Below are positions 17,390 through 26,052 of a DNA stretch of 60,804 bases, in pieces. The translations under genes were made by a program, and so were the position numbers. The stretch is from Bradyrhizobium sp. AUGA SZCCT0283 (GTDB taxonomy: Bacteria; Pseudomonadota; Alphaproteobacteria; Rhizobiales; Xanthobacteraceae), in the NCBI RefSeq assembly GCF_018130385.1, contig NZ_JAFCLU010000036.1, positions 1-60,804 on the forward strand. The letters run 5' to 3'. Position 1 is the first letter of the stretch, and every line of letters begins with the position of its first letter. Under the pieces are notes generated by a model that searched no databases, was not told the origin of the DNA, and saw only the letters and a program-made list of their open reading frames with translations.

Positions 17390-17854
17390 ATGCGCCTCAA
17401 GGTGAACGCGAAGACGCACGAGGTGAATGTCGAAGACGACATGCCTCTACTCTGGGTCTTGCGAGACGAGCTTGGGATAACGGGTCCGAAATATGGCTGC
17501 GGAATAGCCATGTGCGGCGCCTGCACTGTGCATGTGGACGGCGGTGCGGTGCGGTCCTGTTCACTGCGGGTCGGTGATGTAAGCGGCGAAGTCACCACCA
17601 TCGAGGGACTAGGGTCACCAGAGGCGATGCACGCCGTGCAGGCCGCATGGGTCGAGCATCAAGTGGCGCAATGCGGCTATTGCCAATCCGGACAGATCAT
17701 GGCGGCAGCTTCGCTGTTGATGGTCAATGGTGAGCCGACCGATGAGGATATCGACCGCACGATGTCAGCCAACCTCTGCCGCTGCGGCACCTATCCGCGC
17801 ATACGGGCAGCCGTAAAGGCCGCTGCCGCCAAGCTGAGAGAACGCAGGTCATGA
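17390..17854 (+). CDS. iorA: Isoquinoline 1-oxidoreductase alpha-type [2Fe-2S] subunit
   Basis: 154-residue small subunit of a xanthine-oxidase-family molybdenum hydroxylase. It carries a plant-type ferredoxin cluster (CGIAMCGACTVHVDG, then the fourth Cys in RSC) and the second, helical [2Fe-2S] domain (CGYCQSGQIM and LCRCGTYPRIR). It passes electrons from the molybdenum site to a cytochrome. The stop overlaps the beta-subunit start by 4 bp (ATGA). The true substrate (an N-heterocycle or an aldehyde) cannot be assigned from sequence, so the symbol indicates family only. Confidence 0.88.
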   Translation: MRLKVNAKTHEVNVEDDMPLLWVLRDELGITGPKYGCGIAMCGACTVHVDGGAVRSCSLRVGDVSGEVTTIEGLGSPEAMHAVQAAWVEHQVAQCGYCQSGQIMAAASLLMVNGEPTDEDIDRTMSANLCRCGTYPRIRAAVKAAAAKLRERRS

Positions 17855-20091
17855 GCCGTGCAGGAAAAATTGCGCGCCGCACATTCCTCATCGGCTCGGC
17901 CGCCGTGGCGGGCGGCGTTGCGTTCGGCATTTACGCTTACAAGCGGACGCCCACGAACCCTCTGCTTAGGAATCTCGGAGATGGACAAGCCGCACTGACG
18001 CCCTACGTGCGCCTGGACCAAAGTGGCGTGACGATCATCACGCCAAGAGCGGACGTCGGCCAAGGCGCCTACTCAGTGCAGGCGGCGCTGGTGGCGGAGG
18101 AACTGGACCTTCCCTGGGAGCAGATCAAGGTCGATCCTGGGCCGCCGAGCGCAGCCTACTATAACGGAAAGGTGTTGGCGGAAGGCCTGCCGTTCGCCGC
18201 CACCGACAACGGTCCCCTGGCGCGTAACGCGCGCGTCCTGGGTGATGTCGGTGGCAAATTCCTGGGCCTGCAGATTACCGGCGGCTCGTCGACGGTTCCG
18301 GACGCCTACGAGAAGCTGCGTGTGGCCGGCGCGGTGGCGCGCGAGGTGCTACTGCTGGCGGCCGCCAGGCAAACGGGCATCGCCAAAGCCGATCTGAGGA
18401 CGAGGAACGGCGCCGTCGTCACGCCGGACGGCAGGTCACTGAGCTATGCATCTCTCGCCGCGACGGCGGCACAGATCGATCCGCCGGCGACCGCTACGCT
18501 GAAGCCCGAGTCAGAGTGGCGCTACCTCGGAAAATCGATGCGGCGCATCGATATGGTAGCGAAGTGCACCGGCACGGCTGTGTTCGGCATCGACCTCAGA
18601 ATGCCCGGCATGGTCTATGCCACAGTTCGCACCAATCCACGTCTAGGCGGCGGCATGAAGAATCATGACCCCAGCGCCGCCGCGGCATCGAAGGGCGTTC
18701 TCAAGATCGTGCCGATCACCGCCGGTGTCGGCGTGATTGCCGACAACACCTGGCGCGCCTTCAAGGCCGCGAACGTGATCAAATTTGATTGGGGCCCGGC
18801 TCCCTACCCGCCGACGACGGCGGCCATGTTCGAGACCGTGGGGACCTCGTTCGTTCCAGCTCGCCAGGACAGCCGCTTCAAAAACGAGGGTAACATTGAG
18901 GCGGCACTCACGGGCACCGGCGTGATAGAGGCCGAATACAAGGTGCCTTACCTCGCCCATGCGCCGCTGGAACCGATGAACGCAGTGGTCCAGCTCAAGG
19001 ACGGTCGGTTGGACATATGGACCGGCACACAAATTCCGATGTTCATGATGGCGATGGCCGCGTCCATGACGGGGCTTCGAGCTGAGAACATTCATCTGCA
19101 TGCTCAGATGTCTGGGGGAAGTTTCGGGGCGCGCCTAGAGGACGATTATGTCCGCCAGGCGATCGAGCTTGCGAAGGCATTTCCAGGGCCACCGATCAAA
19201 ATGACCTGGACGCGAGAGGAGGACATGACTCATGATTTTCCGCGCCCGCTTGCCATGGCGCGCATGCGGGGAGCCGTGAAGGATGGCCACGTCGACGCCT
19301 ACGATCTCAGCATTGCCTGCCCGTCGGTGACGGCCTCGCAACTTGGCCGACAGAATCTGTCGATTCCCGGACCTGATGTTGCCATCGTGGCTGGCGCCTG
19401 GGATCAGCCCTTCAAGATTCCGAACTATCGTGTCACTGGCTATCGCGTACCTGAACTGGTGCCGGTCAGCTCGTGGCGGTCGGTCGGCGCATCCGGCAAT
19501 GGCTTCCTGCACGACGGCTTCCTCGACGAGCTGATCCACGCCGCCGGCGCGGACCCGCTAAAGGAAAGGCTGCGGCTCTGCTGGCACGAGCCCTCACGCA
19601 AGGTTCTCGAGGCCGTCGGCGAGATGTCGAGTTGGGGAAGTGATCCCGGCAAGGATCGCGGGCGCGGAATTGCCTTCACGCTCTCGTTTGGCGTGCCCGC
19701 CGCCGAGGTAGTCGAGGTCACGAATACGCCGCACGGCATCAGGATCGACAAAGTCTTTGTCGCCGTTGAAGTTGGCAGAGTTTTGGACCCCAAGAACTTC
19801 GACAATCAGGTTCGAGGTGGCGTCATTTGGGGGCTCGGTCATGCGATGAATGCCGAGCTGACGCATGCAGACGGAATCGCCCAGCAGACGAACTACCACG
19901 CGTTCGAGGCCATGCGGCTTTACCAGGTGCCGCTGATCGAGGTTCGAGCACTGACGAACACCAACGAGGTTCGCGGCATCGGGGAGCCAACTGTTCCGCC
20001 TGCCGCCCCGGCGCTCGCCAATGCCATTTTTGCCGCGACCGGCAAGCGTATCCGCGAGCTGCCGCTGAACAAGCACATCGATTTCGTATGA
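17851..20091 (+). CDS. iorB: Isoquinoline 1-oxidoreductase beta-type molybdopterin subunit
   Basis: 746-residue catalytic subunit that binds molybdopterin. It begins with a twin-arginine-type signal (ARRTFLIGSAAVAGG), indicating export of the folded enzyme to the periplasm. Family segments include ADVGQGAYSVQAALVAEEL, GGSFGARLEDDYVRQA, APLEPMNAVV and the C-terminal RGIGEPTVPPAAPALANAIF. IorB-type proteins keep the whole catalytic unit in one chain and lack a FAD subunit. The alpha subunit overlaps upstream and a diheme cytochrome follows 11 bp downstream, so electrons probably flow [2Fe-2S] to cytochrome c. A shattered paralogue lies at 12.1-12.9 kb. Confidence 0.9.
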   Translation: MSRAGKIARRTFLIGSAAVAGGVAFGIYAYKRTPTNPLLRNLGDGQAALTPYVRLDQSGVTIITPRADVGQGAYSVQAALVAEELDLPWEQIKVDPGPPSAAYYNGKVLAEGLPFAATDNGPLARNARVLGDVGGKFLGLQITGGSSTVPDAYEKLRVAGAVAREVLLLAAARQTGIAKADLRTRNGAVVTPDGRSLSYASLAATAAQIDPPATATLKPESEWRYLGKSMRRIDMVAKCTGTAVFGIDLRMPGMVYATVRTNPRLGGGMKNHDPSAAAASKGVLKIVPITAGVGVIADNTWRAFKAANVIKFDWGPAPYPPTTAAMFETVGTSFVPARQDSRFKNEGNIEAALTGTGVIEAEYKVPYLAHAPLEPMNAVVQLKDGRLDIWTGTQIPMFMMAMAASMTGLRAENIHLHAQMSGGSFGARLEDDYVRQAIELAKAFPGPPIKMTWTREEDMTHDFPRPLAMARMRGAVKDGHVDAYDLSIACPSVTASQLGRQNLSIPGPDVAIVAGAWDQPFKIPNYRVTGYRVPELVPVSSWRSVGASGNGFLHDGFLDELIHAAGADPLKERLRLCWHEPSRKVLEAVGEMSSWGSDPGKDRGRGIAFTLSFGVPAAEVVEVTNTPHGIRIDKVFVAVEVGRVLDPKNFDNQVRGGVIWGLGHAMNAELTHADGIAQQTNYHAFEAMRLYQVPLIEVRALTNTNEVRGIGEPTVPPAAPALANAIFAATGKRIRELPLNKHIDFV

Positions 20092-20102
20092 GGAGCACCG
20101 GC

Positions 20103-20657
20103 ATGATGATCCGTTATGCTGTTGTCATCCTCTTGATGGCCAGCCCCGCTTTCGCTCAAGATGCGGGCACCGCGGCGTGGACTGCTGTCTACGAGGTCTT
20201 CTCGCACCCCCGTTGCGCAAATTGCCATGTCGGTCCGGACAACGTGCCGATGTGGTCTGGATCCAGCTATGGGGCCAAGCCGCGGCCGCATGGAATGAAC
20301 ACCAGTGCCGGGGCAAGCCGCATCGGCGCCGAATCCATCCCCTGCAGCTCCTGCCATGCCCTCCAGAACTCGCAATTGCCGCATGGCCCGCCTGGCGCTC
20401 ATGAATGGTTGCTGGCGCCGGTCACGATGCAATGGTTCGGCAAGTCGAGCGCCGAGATCTGCTCCCAGATCAAGGATCCAGCGCGCAATGGCAACCGCAC
20501 CATCGCCGCGGTCGCAAAGCACATCGAGGACGAGCCGCTGGTGCACTGGGGATGGACGCCGGGACCCGGGCGGGAGCCGGCGCCCCATTCCGTCGCTCAG
20601 GTGGTCGAGTTTCTAAAGCAATGGGACGCGGCCGGGGCGCCGTGTCCGGCGAAATAG
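20103..20657 (+). CDS. Diheme c-type cytochrome of the molybdenum hydroxylase operon
   Basis: 184-residue exported protein with a signal peptide (VVILLMASPAFAQ) and two heme-c motifs, CANCH (about residue 39) and CSSCH (about residue 82). AGGAG seven bases upstream of ATG 20103 fixes the start. Probably the direct electron acceptor of the IorAB-like enzyme. It resembles Isoquinoline-oxidoreductase-linked cytochromes seen in proteobacterial gene neighbourhoods. Confidence 0.8.
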   Translation: MMIRYAVVILLMASPAFAQDAGTAAWTAVYEVFSHPRCANCHVGPDNVPMWSGSSYGAKPRPHGMNTSAGASRIGAESIPCSSCHALQNSQLPHGPPGAHEWLLAPVTMQWFGKSSAEICSQIKDPARNGNRTIAAVAKHIEDEPLVHWGWTPGPGREPAPHSVAQVVEFLKQWDAAGAPCPAK

Positions 20658-21085
20658 GCCACGAGTTGAGAAACGGGCTTGGGCTCGGTCCAAGCATAGC
20701 GAGCTAAAAGCATGCCCGCTTGTGGTAAGAAGCGTCGTTTTAACCGTGCGCCCATCACTTCCGGTCTACCCCGATATACAGACATTCTGAGAGTCCATCG
20801 GCATGTCTCAAACGTGCCAAGACCGGACGTTTTCTTTCGGTACGAGAGCAAACTAACGGTAGCTGCTCAAACGAGACCTTTGCCTGTACCCCTAAACCGA
20901 ATCACCACCGGGCGGGAGCGGGATATGTCGGTAATTGGAGACCTTTGGAGCTTATCTGTGGCCGGCCCATTCACCAGGGGTTCAGTCCAAATGTTCAAAG
21001 CTGTAGTGGTCACAACGGCTGCAGGAAATTCCTGACGACGTTGTAGGCGCAAAATCGTTGCTGATTTCCAAAGGGAGCAAGTTCG
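20658..21085. other. Intergenic with a dispersed palindromic repeat
   Basis: No gene recognised. A member of a repeat family (ATGTCTCAAACGTGCC, then AAGACCGGACGT) sits at about 20803-20831. Open frames here are repeat-derived. Confidence 0.45.
20803..20831. repeat. Dispersed intergenic repeat, copy A
   Basis: Shares the core ATGTC...GTGCCAAGA.CGGAC with 57642-57669, and more weakly with 22273-22300 and 48923-48952. All are outside genes. Confidence 0.5.
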
Positions 21086-21505
21086 ATGATCAATCGGCGT
21101 CTCGCACTGGGACTGATCGCGACAGCCACCACGATCGACGCGTCTCGCATCGCCTTCGCGAAGGAGAAACATCATCTCAACGGAAAAGACCTTCTTGGCG
21201 AAAAAATCAAAAAGAATGGCAAGCACAAGATCCATACGACTGGGAAGAAAGCTGATGTCTTTGCCGAAGTGAGCAACGGCAAGGTCACCTCCGTTACCGC
21301 CGCTGGAATGCAGGTTAAGAAAGTGAGGTCACGTCAAAAGTTGGCCGACACGCCCCCTGGCATAACGCTTGCGAGCATGCAACTCGCACAAGCCGACATC
21401 TACTACTACGGCTATTGGGTCTATGACGATCTGACTGATTACTACTATTGGTTCCCAGCTGAGTACGTGATCGTCGATTCGTCCTGGATCGATTATGTGG
21501 GTTAG
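21086..21505 (+). CDS. Exported hypothetical protein, Tyr-rich C-terminus
   Basis: 139 residues, with a signal-like N-terminus (LALGLIATATTIDASRIAFA), a Lys-rich middle (HLNGKDLLGEKIKKNGKHKI) and a Tyr/Trp-rich tail (ADIYYYGYWVYDD, DYYYWFPAEYV). GGGAGCAAGTTCG precedes the ATG as ribosome site. It belongs to a small-protein family seen in Bradyrhizobium, with no known function. No catalytic or binding motif is visible. A strong hairpin follows about 90 bp downstream. Confidence 0.68.
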   Translation: MINRRLALGLIATATTIDASRIAFAKEKHHLNGKDLLGEKIKKNGKHKIHTTGKKADVFAEVSNGKVTSVTAAGMQVKKVRSRQKLADTPPGITLASMQLAQADIYYYGYWVYDDLTDYYYWFPAEYVIVDSSWIDYVG

Positions 21506-21592
21506 GACGCGGGAGCATTTGGCCGATCGATCAAGCTTCGGCCTGACCTGCGCCGTGAGGCTCCCACATGTGGGCAAATGGACGTGATTGAC

Positions 21593-21622
21593 CACAACGC
21601 TCGCTTCCCAGCGAGCGTTGTG
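21593..21622. terminator. Strong hairpin between convergent genes
   Basis: Perfect 13-bp stem (CACAACGCTCGCT / AGCGAGCGTTGTG) with loop TCCC, between the plus gene ending at 21505 and the minus gene ending at 21740. No T-run follows, so it may act as a bidirectional Rho-aided terminator. Confidence 0.6.
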
Positions 21623-21739
21623 ACGACAGCTTCGGGTCACAAGCGGCGGTCGAAGGATCGCTGATGCGAAGTCCGTACTGTCCTCGGCTTGGGGCCACTG
21701 CGGGTATGTCGATCACTTCGTTGGCGCAACGAAGGAGAT

Positions 21740-22045
21740 TCAGTCGCAGACGCGGACTTCCCGTATTCTGTAGCCATATCCGTCCCAATAGCTTCGGCGC
21801 GCGATCCGGCAAATTGGCTCTTCCACTACAACAGGCGCTGGATAATAGTAGACCGGCGGCGGTGGCGGCGCGTAGACCGGACGACTGGCCAAAGCACCTC
21901 CGATCAAGGCACCCCCGATCAGTCCGCCGGCAATCCCGGCTGCAATCTGACCGTTCTCCGCTCTGGTCGGGCTGACGCTCCACACCAACAGGCTCACTGC
22001 CAACGCCCACGTAGTTGGCTGGCGTACTGTGCCCCGCAAAGTCAT
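21740..22045 (-). CDS. Small exported glycine/proline-rich protein
   Basis: 101 residues with a signal peptide (LAVSLLVWSVSPTRA), a glycine-zipper-like stretch (IAAGIAGGLIGGALIGG), a Pro/Tyr segment (YAPPPPPVYYYP) and a C-terminal part with two Cys (PICRIARRSYWDGYG, REVRVCD). This layout is common in rhizobial envelope proteins of unknown function. The glycine zipper suggests membrane association. Confidence 0.65.
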   Translation of the reverse strand: MTLRGTVRQPTTWALAVSLLVWSVSPTRAENGQIAAGIAGGLIGGALIGGALASRPVYAPPPPPVYYYPAPVVVEEPICRIARRSYWDGYGYRIREVRVCD

Positions 22046-22405
22046 CTGCGTTCTCCGAATGAAGCGACAGCCGTTTGTCGCCCGGGCCTGGAAGTTGCTG
22101 ATCCGCTCTTACTAGGATTCGATCTAAATAATTAACGATCGGTAAACAGGACTCAAACTCTCGATGGATGATCCGATCCGCAAGGACCGCTTTGGGTCAA
22201 ACGCGTCGGTTTGGCTGGACCACGGCGACTTCCGGTCTACCCTGGTGAACGGACATGCTCAGGATAGGCGGGCATGTCTCAAAGGTGCCAATTTCAGACT
22301 CATGCGTCGAAGCGAACAGAATGCTCTTCATCACCTCATCGACCAATCTGAGAAGCCCGGCGGGGTAGCCTCTTTTGGCTAACGCGCGACCGGATTGACC
22401 GGGAG
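22046..22405. other. Intergenic with degraded repeat copy
   Basis: Contains a diverged copy of the dispersed repeat (about 22190-22300, including CTTCCGGTCTACCC and ATGTCTCAAAGGTGCCAA). The 72-codon plus frame here is repeat sequence and not counted as a gene. Confidence 0.45.
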
Positions 22406-22848
22406 TTAAACCGGCAATGGCTCCACGATCCGCCTGTACAAGTGCCAGGTCGCATGGCCGAGCACGGCAGTATCACCACGAGGCCCAGAAAGTACGGCAG
22501 CGCCGAGACAACCAGCAGCATCGCAATGACCGCGGCCCAGCCGATCATCGGCAAGGGGCTCGTCACCACCGCTCGCACGCTGGTCACCATGGCGCTGACG
22601 AAATCAGCCTCACGCTCGAGCAAAAGTGGGAACGACACCACCGTCAGCGAGAAAAGGCTCAGCGACAACAGCGCGCCGACCGCGTTGCCGATGGCGAGGA
22701 ACAGTAGGCCTTCTTTGGTCGTGAGAACCACCGTTATGAATTCCTGCAGGGTGGAGAAAGACGCGTGCGGTCCCAGCAGGAGCGAGATCAGAAGCCAGAC
22801 CTGGTACATCCAGGCCAAGGGCGGCGAGCCTACGAAGCTTGCCGGCAT
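22406..22848 (-). pseudogene. DUF2189-type membrane protein, truncated and frameshifted
   Basis: The frame from 22848 encodes hydrophobic helices (VLTTKEGLLFLAIGNAVGAL, LSLFSLTVVSFPLLLEREAD, PLPMIGWAAVIAMLLVVSAL), matching the C-terminal half of DUF2189 integral membrane proteins. After VVILP the expected ending (VLGHATWHLYRRIVEPLPV, stop at 22406) is one frame over, so one base has been lost near 22465. The N-terminal half of the family is missing. Confidence 0.65.
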
Positions 22849-23026
22849 TAATTTGTCGGACGGTGGCCCAATGGTGTGCCGCTCGTTCTATCACCCGATC
22901 AGAATGAAGGCCGAGAAGACATGAAAGCGCTCTATGCCAAAGACTTGTCGAATGAGGGCGATTGGCCGTCCGTTTACATGAGATAGCCGAATCCGCTTCG
23001 GACACAGCGCTGCGCCGAACGGCCTC

Positions 23027-23195
23027 CGCGCGAAGGATAGATCTGGTCAGTGATCTGGCCGCTCCAGCCTCCTACGCGATCATCACCAAACTATATGGAA
23101 TTCCGCCACCGAATTGGGTCACCGAGCTTGCCCCGGCTCTGCCCTTCGCGCACCAGCATGTCGGCGAATTACCGCCTGACTGGGTCGCCAAAATG
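23027..23195 (+). pseudogene. Possible cytochrome P450 fragment
   Basis: The plus frame reads RRIDLVSDLAAPASYAI, ITKLYGIPPPNWVTELA and FAHQHVGELPPDWVAKMA. This resembles the B-C helix region of bacterial P450s (IDLV.DLA.P....I....G.P). No heme-binding Cys region follows, so it is only a relic. Confidence 0.45.
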
Positions 23196-23582
23196 GCAAA
23201 TCTGGCGCGAGCGAGCCTCCGTACGTTGATCTTTCTAGAGCCATATCCCCTCCGATTAGAAGCCAAATCATCACATCTGCATTCTCAGTGCACACATGGC
23301 GCACACGAAAGCCCGAGTGCACACACACGACGACCTTCACTGAGTTGCGTTCTGAAAATCGACGCGTTCGGGTCCGGCAACGTAGATTTTCGCTCGAGCC
23401 TTTCACCATTCACATCGCAACGTCAGAGCGATGAAAACACCGAGTACGATGCACATTCAATCGAAATAGGTGTGAGCCTTGGCAACGAGGTCCGTAGTGA
23501 TCAAAGGCGTCGCGGACAAGATCATGCGCGCCGCAACGTCAGCCTAGTTCAGGAGGCGTCTCAATAGAGCGTGAGCCGCATG

Positions 23583-23700
23583 ATGAAGTTGGATCGCGCA
23601 GCCGGACTAGAGAGCACCGTTCGATATCTTGGGATCGAGGTCGACGACGCTTTACTCATCGCAGGGGCAAATCGAGCGCTGGTCGCCTGCGCGCCAGCAA
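23583..23700 (+). pseudogene. C-terminal tail of a tyrosine recombinase
   Basis: The frame contains LESTVRYLGIEVDDAL, which I recognise as the very C-terminus of a group of rhizobial phage-type integrases (LGHTKLESTVRYLGIEVDDAL.IAE). The catalytic region is absent. It sits immediately beside the end of the nir operon. Confidence 0.5.
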
Positions 23701-23716
23701 GCGAACGGCACAGGCC

Positions 23717-24526
23717 TCATGATGTTGTCGGTCCATCGCGAGCGTCGGGAGCCACCCTTCGGACGGCTTCTGTAACTGAACCCGCGACCAGATCGTCGAC
23801 CCCCACTACGCCGCCGATTGCGCCGGCATAGACGATGTCGTTGCGGTTTAGTTCTGCGATCAGTCTCGGAGCATCGCTGGCGCCGTGCATGCCTTCGCCG
23901 GAGAACATCCCGACCACGACGGCAGGACCTTGAACTAGTGCCATAGCCTCATCCAGGAAAGGTCGCTCCTCCAGCAGGGCGATGCCGACGCTTCGAAAGA
24001 CTGCACGATGTTCGATAGCGCGAGCAACCTGTTCGGTGGCCTCGCGTGAAGCCGAATTCCGCCGCGAGCCATGGGCCAGTAGGATGAGGGTCGACGCGTC
24101 CAGCGCAAAGCGCTCTTCGCGCGCGACGATGGCGGCGCGGTCTAGCACCAGATCGGGAAATCGGGGATCGAGACCGAGTGGCGGCAGCACATCGACATCG
24201 CGGCCCTCCTCATTGGCCACGTCTAGCAATTGAACCAGCCGGTCGCGGGTGAAGTAACCGCTCGACGCGAACAGCGGATAGACGATGACCCTGGGGGCTG
24301 CCAGGGCGGCGAACGCCTCGCCGATGGTCGGCACGCCGTTGATGAAGCCAACGGCCACTTCTGAAACCAGTCCGTAGGCAGACACCGCGCGCGCGATCCG
24401 CTTGACGCCTTCGTTGGTGGCGTTCGGGCTCCGTTCGCCATGGGCCGCAATCAGTAGTGCAACTTCGGCGGCGTTATCCTTTGCGCTCAATGACTGGTCC
24501 CGTCGGAAAAGTTGATCTTGTTCCAT
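23717..24526 (-). CDS. cbiX: CbiX/SirB-like sirohydrochlorin chelatase
   Basis: 269-residue protein with two CbiX-type half domains: LLIAAHGERSPN near residue 25 and LILLAHGSRRNSASREATE near 147. The AHG His residues are those expected to bind metal in class II chelatases. This family inserts Co or Fe into sirohydrochlorin. Heme d1 is built from siroheme, so its place as last gene of the nir operon suggests it supplies the iron-insertion step; this is inference. ATG 24526 lies inside nirN (40-bp overlap); a TTG at 24490 overlapping the nirN stop is an alternative start. Acidic and short of membrane segments, it should be cytoplasmic. Confidence 0.78.
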   Translation of the reverse strand: MEQDQLFRRDQSLSAKDNAAEVALLIAAHGERSPNATNEGVKRIARAVSAYGLVSEVAVGFINGVPTIGEAFAALAAPRVIVYPLFASSGYFTRDRLVQLLDVANEEGRDVDVLPPLGLDPRFPDLVLDRAAIVAREERFALDASTLILLAHGSRRNSASREATEQVARAIEHRAVFRSVGIALLEERPFLDEAMALVQGPAVVVGMFSGEGMHGASDAPRLIAELNRNDIVYAGAIGGVVGVDDLVAGSVTEAVRRVAPDARDGPTTS

Positions 24527-26052
24527 ACATTATACTTGCCTGACGGCCGCGACATCGGAATGCGCTTGATCTCGGCAAAGGTGACGGCATCGTAAATTAC
24601 CAGGGCGCCCTCGTTCTCCCAGATCGAAACCAGCACGTAACGCCCGTTCTTGTCGAATTCGACATGCGCAGCGGTCTTGCCCGGCGCAGGAGTCACGGTA
24701 CGAACGATCTCGAGGGTACGCTTGTCGATGATCGACATCGTATCCTTCTTCGCACCCATCATGGCATCGGTCCAGGCATAGGGCGAATTCTCATGGCTGC
24801 GCATGAAGAAGCCCGGCCCCGGCGTGTCGATCACCTTGATCAGGGACCAGTCCTGCATGTCCAGCACGCTGATCTTGCCCTCCTTCAAATGAGGGGTCGC
24901 CATCACCGGTCGCCCGTTCCAGGTCCAGGAAATTCCCGAACCCAAGTGCGGCAGGCCTGGCAACGAAAGCTGCTTGATATCGCGGCCTACGGTGAGATTG
25001 ACCACGATCGCCTTGCCCTCCCGGGCGGAGCCAACCAGATTGCGGTAAGGCGGATCGAAGAAGAAGTCGTCGAGCGGTTCAGGGACCTCGATCCGCCGCA
25101 GCGCGAACAGCCCCTGCGACGAGGGCAAAGCCTCGATCATGCCCTTCTCATGCGAATGCACGAGACCCGGATAAACCGGCGGCGCATTCGGGTCGGTTGC
25201 AATCTCCCAGATTTCCGGCACGTCCTTCAGTGCTGCGATAAAGCTGTCGCGCGGCGGCGCCTGGTACACCGCCGACACCCGTGAGGAGTTTCCGTTTTTG
25301 TCCTTTGCCTCGAAGATTTTCTCGACCGACAGGTCGTCGGTCGACAACATCACGAGGCTGTGCGGCAAATAATTCGCGACGGCTATATGCTTGCCGTCGC
25401 GGGAAATCGCGATATTGCGCGAATTGATGCCGGCGCGCACCTCGGACAGCATGGTCAGGGTCCAGAGATCATATTTGCTGACCCAGCCATCGCGCGACAT
25501 GAAGAAGACGTAGCGGCCGTCGGGGGTAAATTTCGGTCCGCCATGCAGCGCGAAGCGGGTCGGAAACCGCGCCAGGGGCTCAAAACGGTCTCCGTCAAGG
25601 ATGGTGGCATGGTGGTCGCCGGTCTCGACCACGACGAACAGGTTCAACGGATCGGCCTCGAAGCGCGGCCGGTCGAGCGCCGGCGCCATGGCATGGATGA
25701 CGCGGCTTGCGGCAATCTTCGCAGTTCCCCAGGCAGGTATCTGCGGCAGTGGCTTCGCGATATGGGCGGCCAGCGCGGCGATCTCGTCCTTGTCCAGTTT
25801 GGCGCCAAAGCCCGGCATCTGCGTGGCGGTACGGCCCTCAGCGATGACGGCTGCCGCCCGCGGCCCCATCAGGCGGCCGAGATTTTCCGGCAGCAGCGCC
25901 GGCCCCTGCCCGCCGAGCCGGTCAGCGCCGTGACACGCCGCGCAGTGGTCAGCGAATAGCCTGACGGCGTCCGGATCCGCCGCCGCCGGAACACAAAATC
26001 CGATCGCGGCCAGCAGCGCGCCGGCCAACTCAGAGCGAAAGCTGCGCTTCAT
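24487..26052 (-). CDS. nirN: NirN, dihydro-heme d1 dehydrogenase (cytochrome c plus d1 propeller)
   Basis: 521 residues: signal peptide ending AAADP, a cytochrome c domain with CAACH (residues 37-41), then an eight-bladed beta-propeller of the cd1 type. NirN performs the final oxidation in heme d1 maturation in the periplasm before hand-over to NirS. It is shorter than NirS (594) and, unlike it, encoded among the d1 biosynthesis genes; NirF at 29184 is a related propeller without a heme-c domain. GGAG seven bases upstream supports ATG 26052. Overlaps nirJ by 23 bp. Confidence 0.88.
   Translation of the reverse strand: MKRSFRSELAGALLAAIGFCVPAAADPDAVRLFADHCAACHGADRLGGQGPALLPENLGRLMGPRAAAVIAEGRTATQMPGFGAKLDKDEIAALAAHIAKPLPQIPAWGTAKIAASRVIHAMAPALDRPRFEADPLNLFVVVETGDHHATILDGDRFEPLARFPTRFALHGGPKFTPDGRYVFFMSRDGWVSKYDLWTLTMLSEVRAGINSRNIAISRDGKHIAVANYLPHSLVMLSTDDLSVEKIFEAKDKNGNSSRVSAVYQAPPRDSFIAALKDVPEIWEIATDPNAPPVYPGLVHSHEKGMIEALPSSQGLFALRRIEVPEPLDDFFFDPPYRNLVGSAREGKAIVVNLTVGRDIKQLSLPGLPHLGSGISWTWNGRPVMATPHLKEGKISVLDMQDWSLIKVIDTPGPGFFMRSHENSPYAWTDAMMGAKKDTMSIIDKRTLEIVRTVTPAPGKTAAHVEFDKNGRYVLVSIWENEGALVIYDAVTFAEIKRIPMSRPSGKYNVWNKINFSDGTSH

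Noticed and set aside
24487..26052. Second nirS copy
   Set aside because: Length, weaker conservation and place among d1 biosynthesis genes fit NirN better than NirS.
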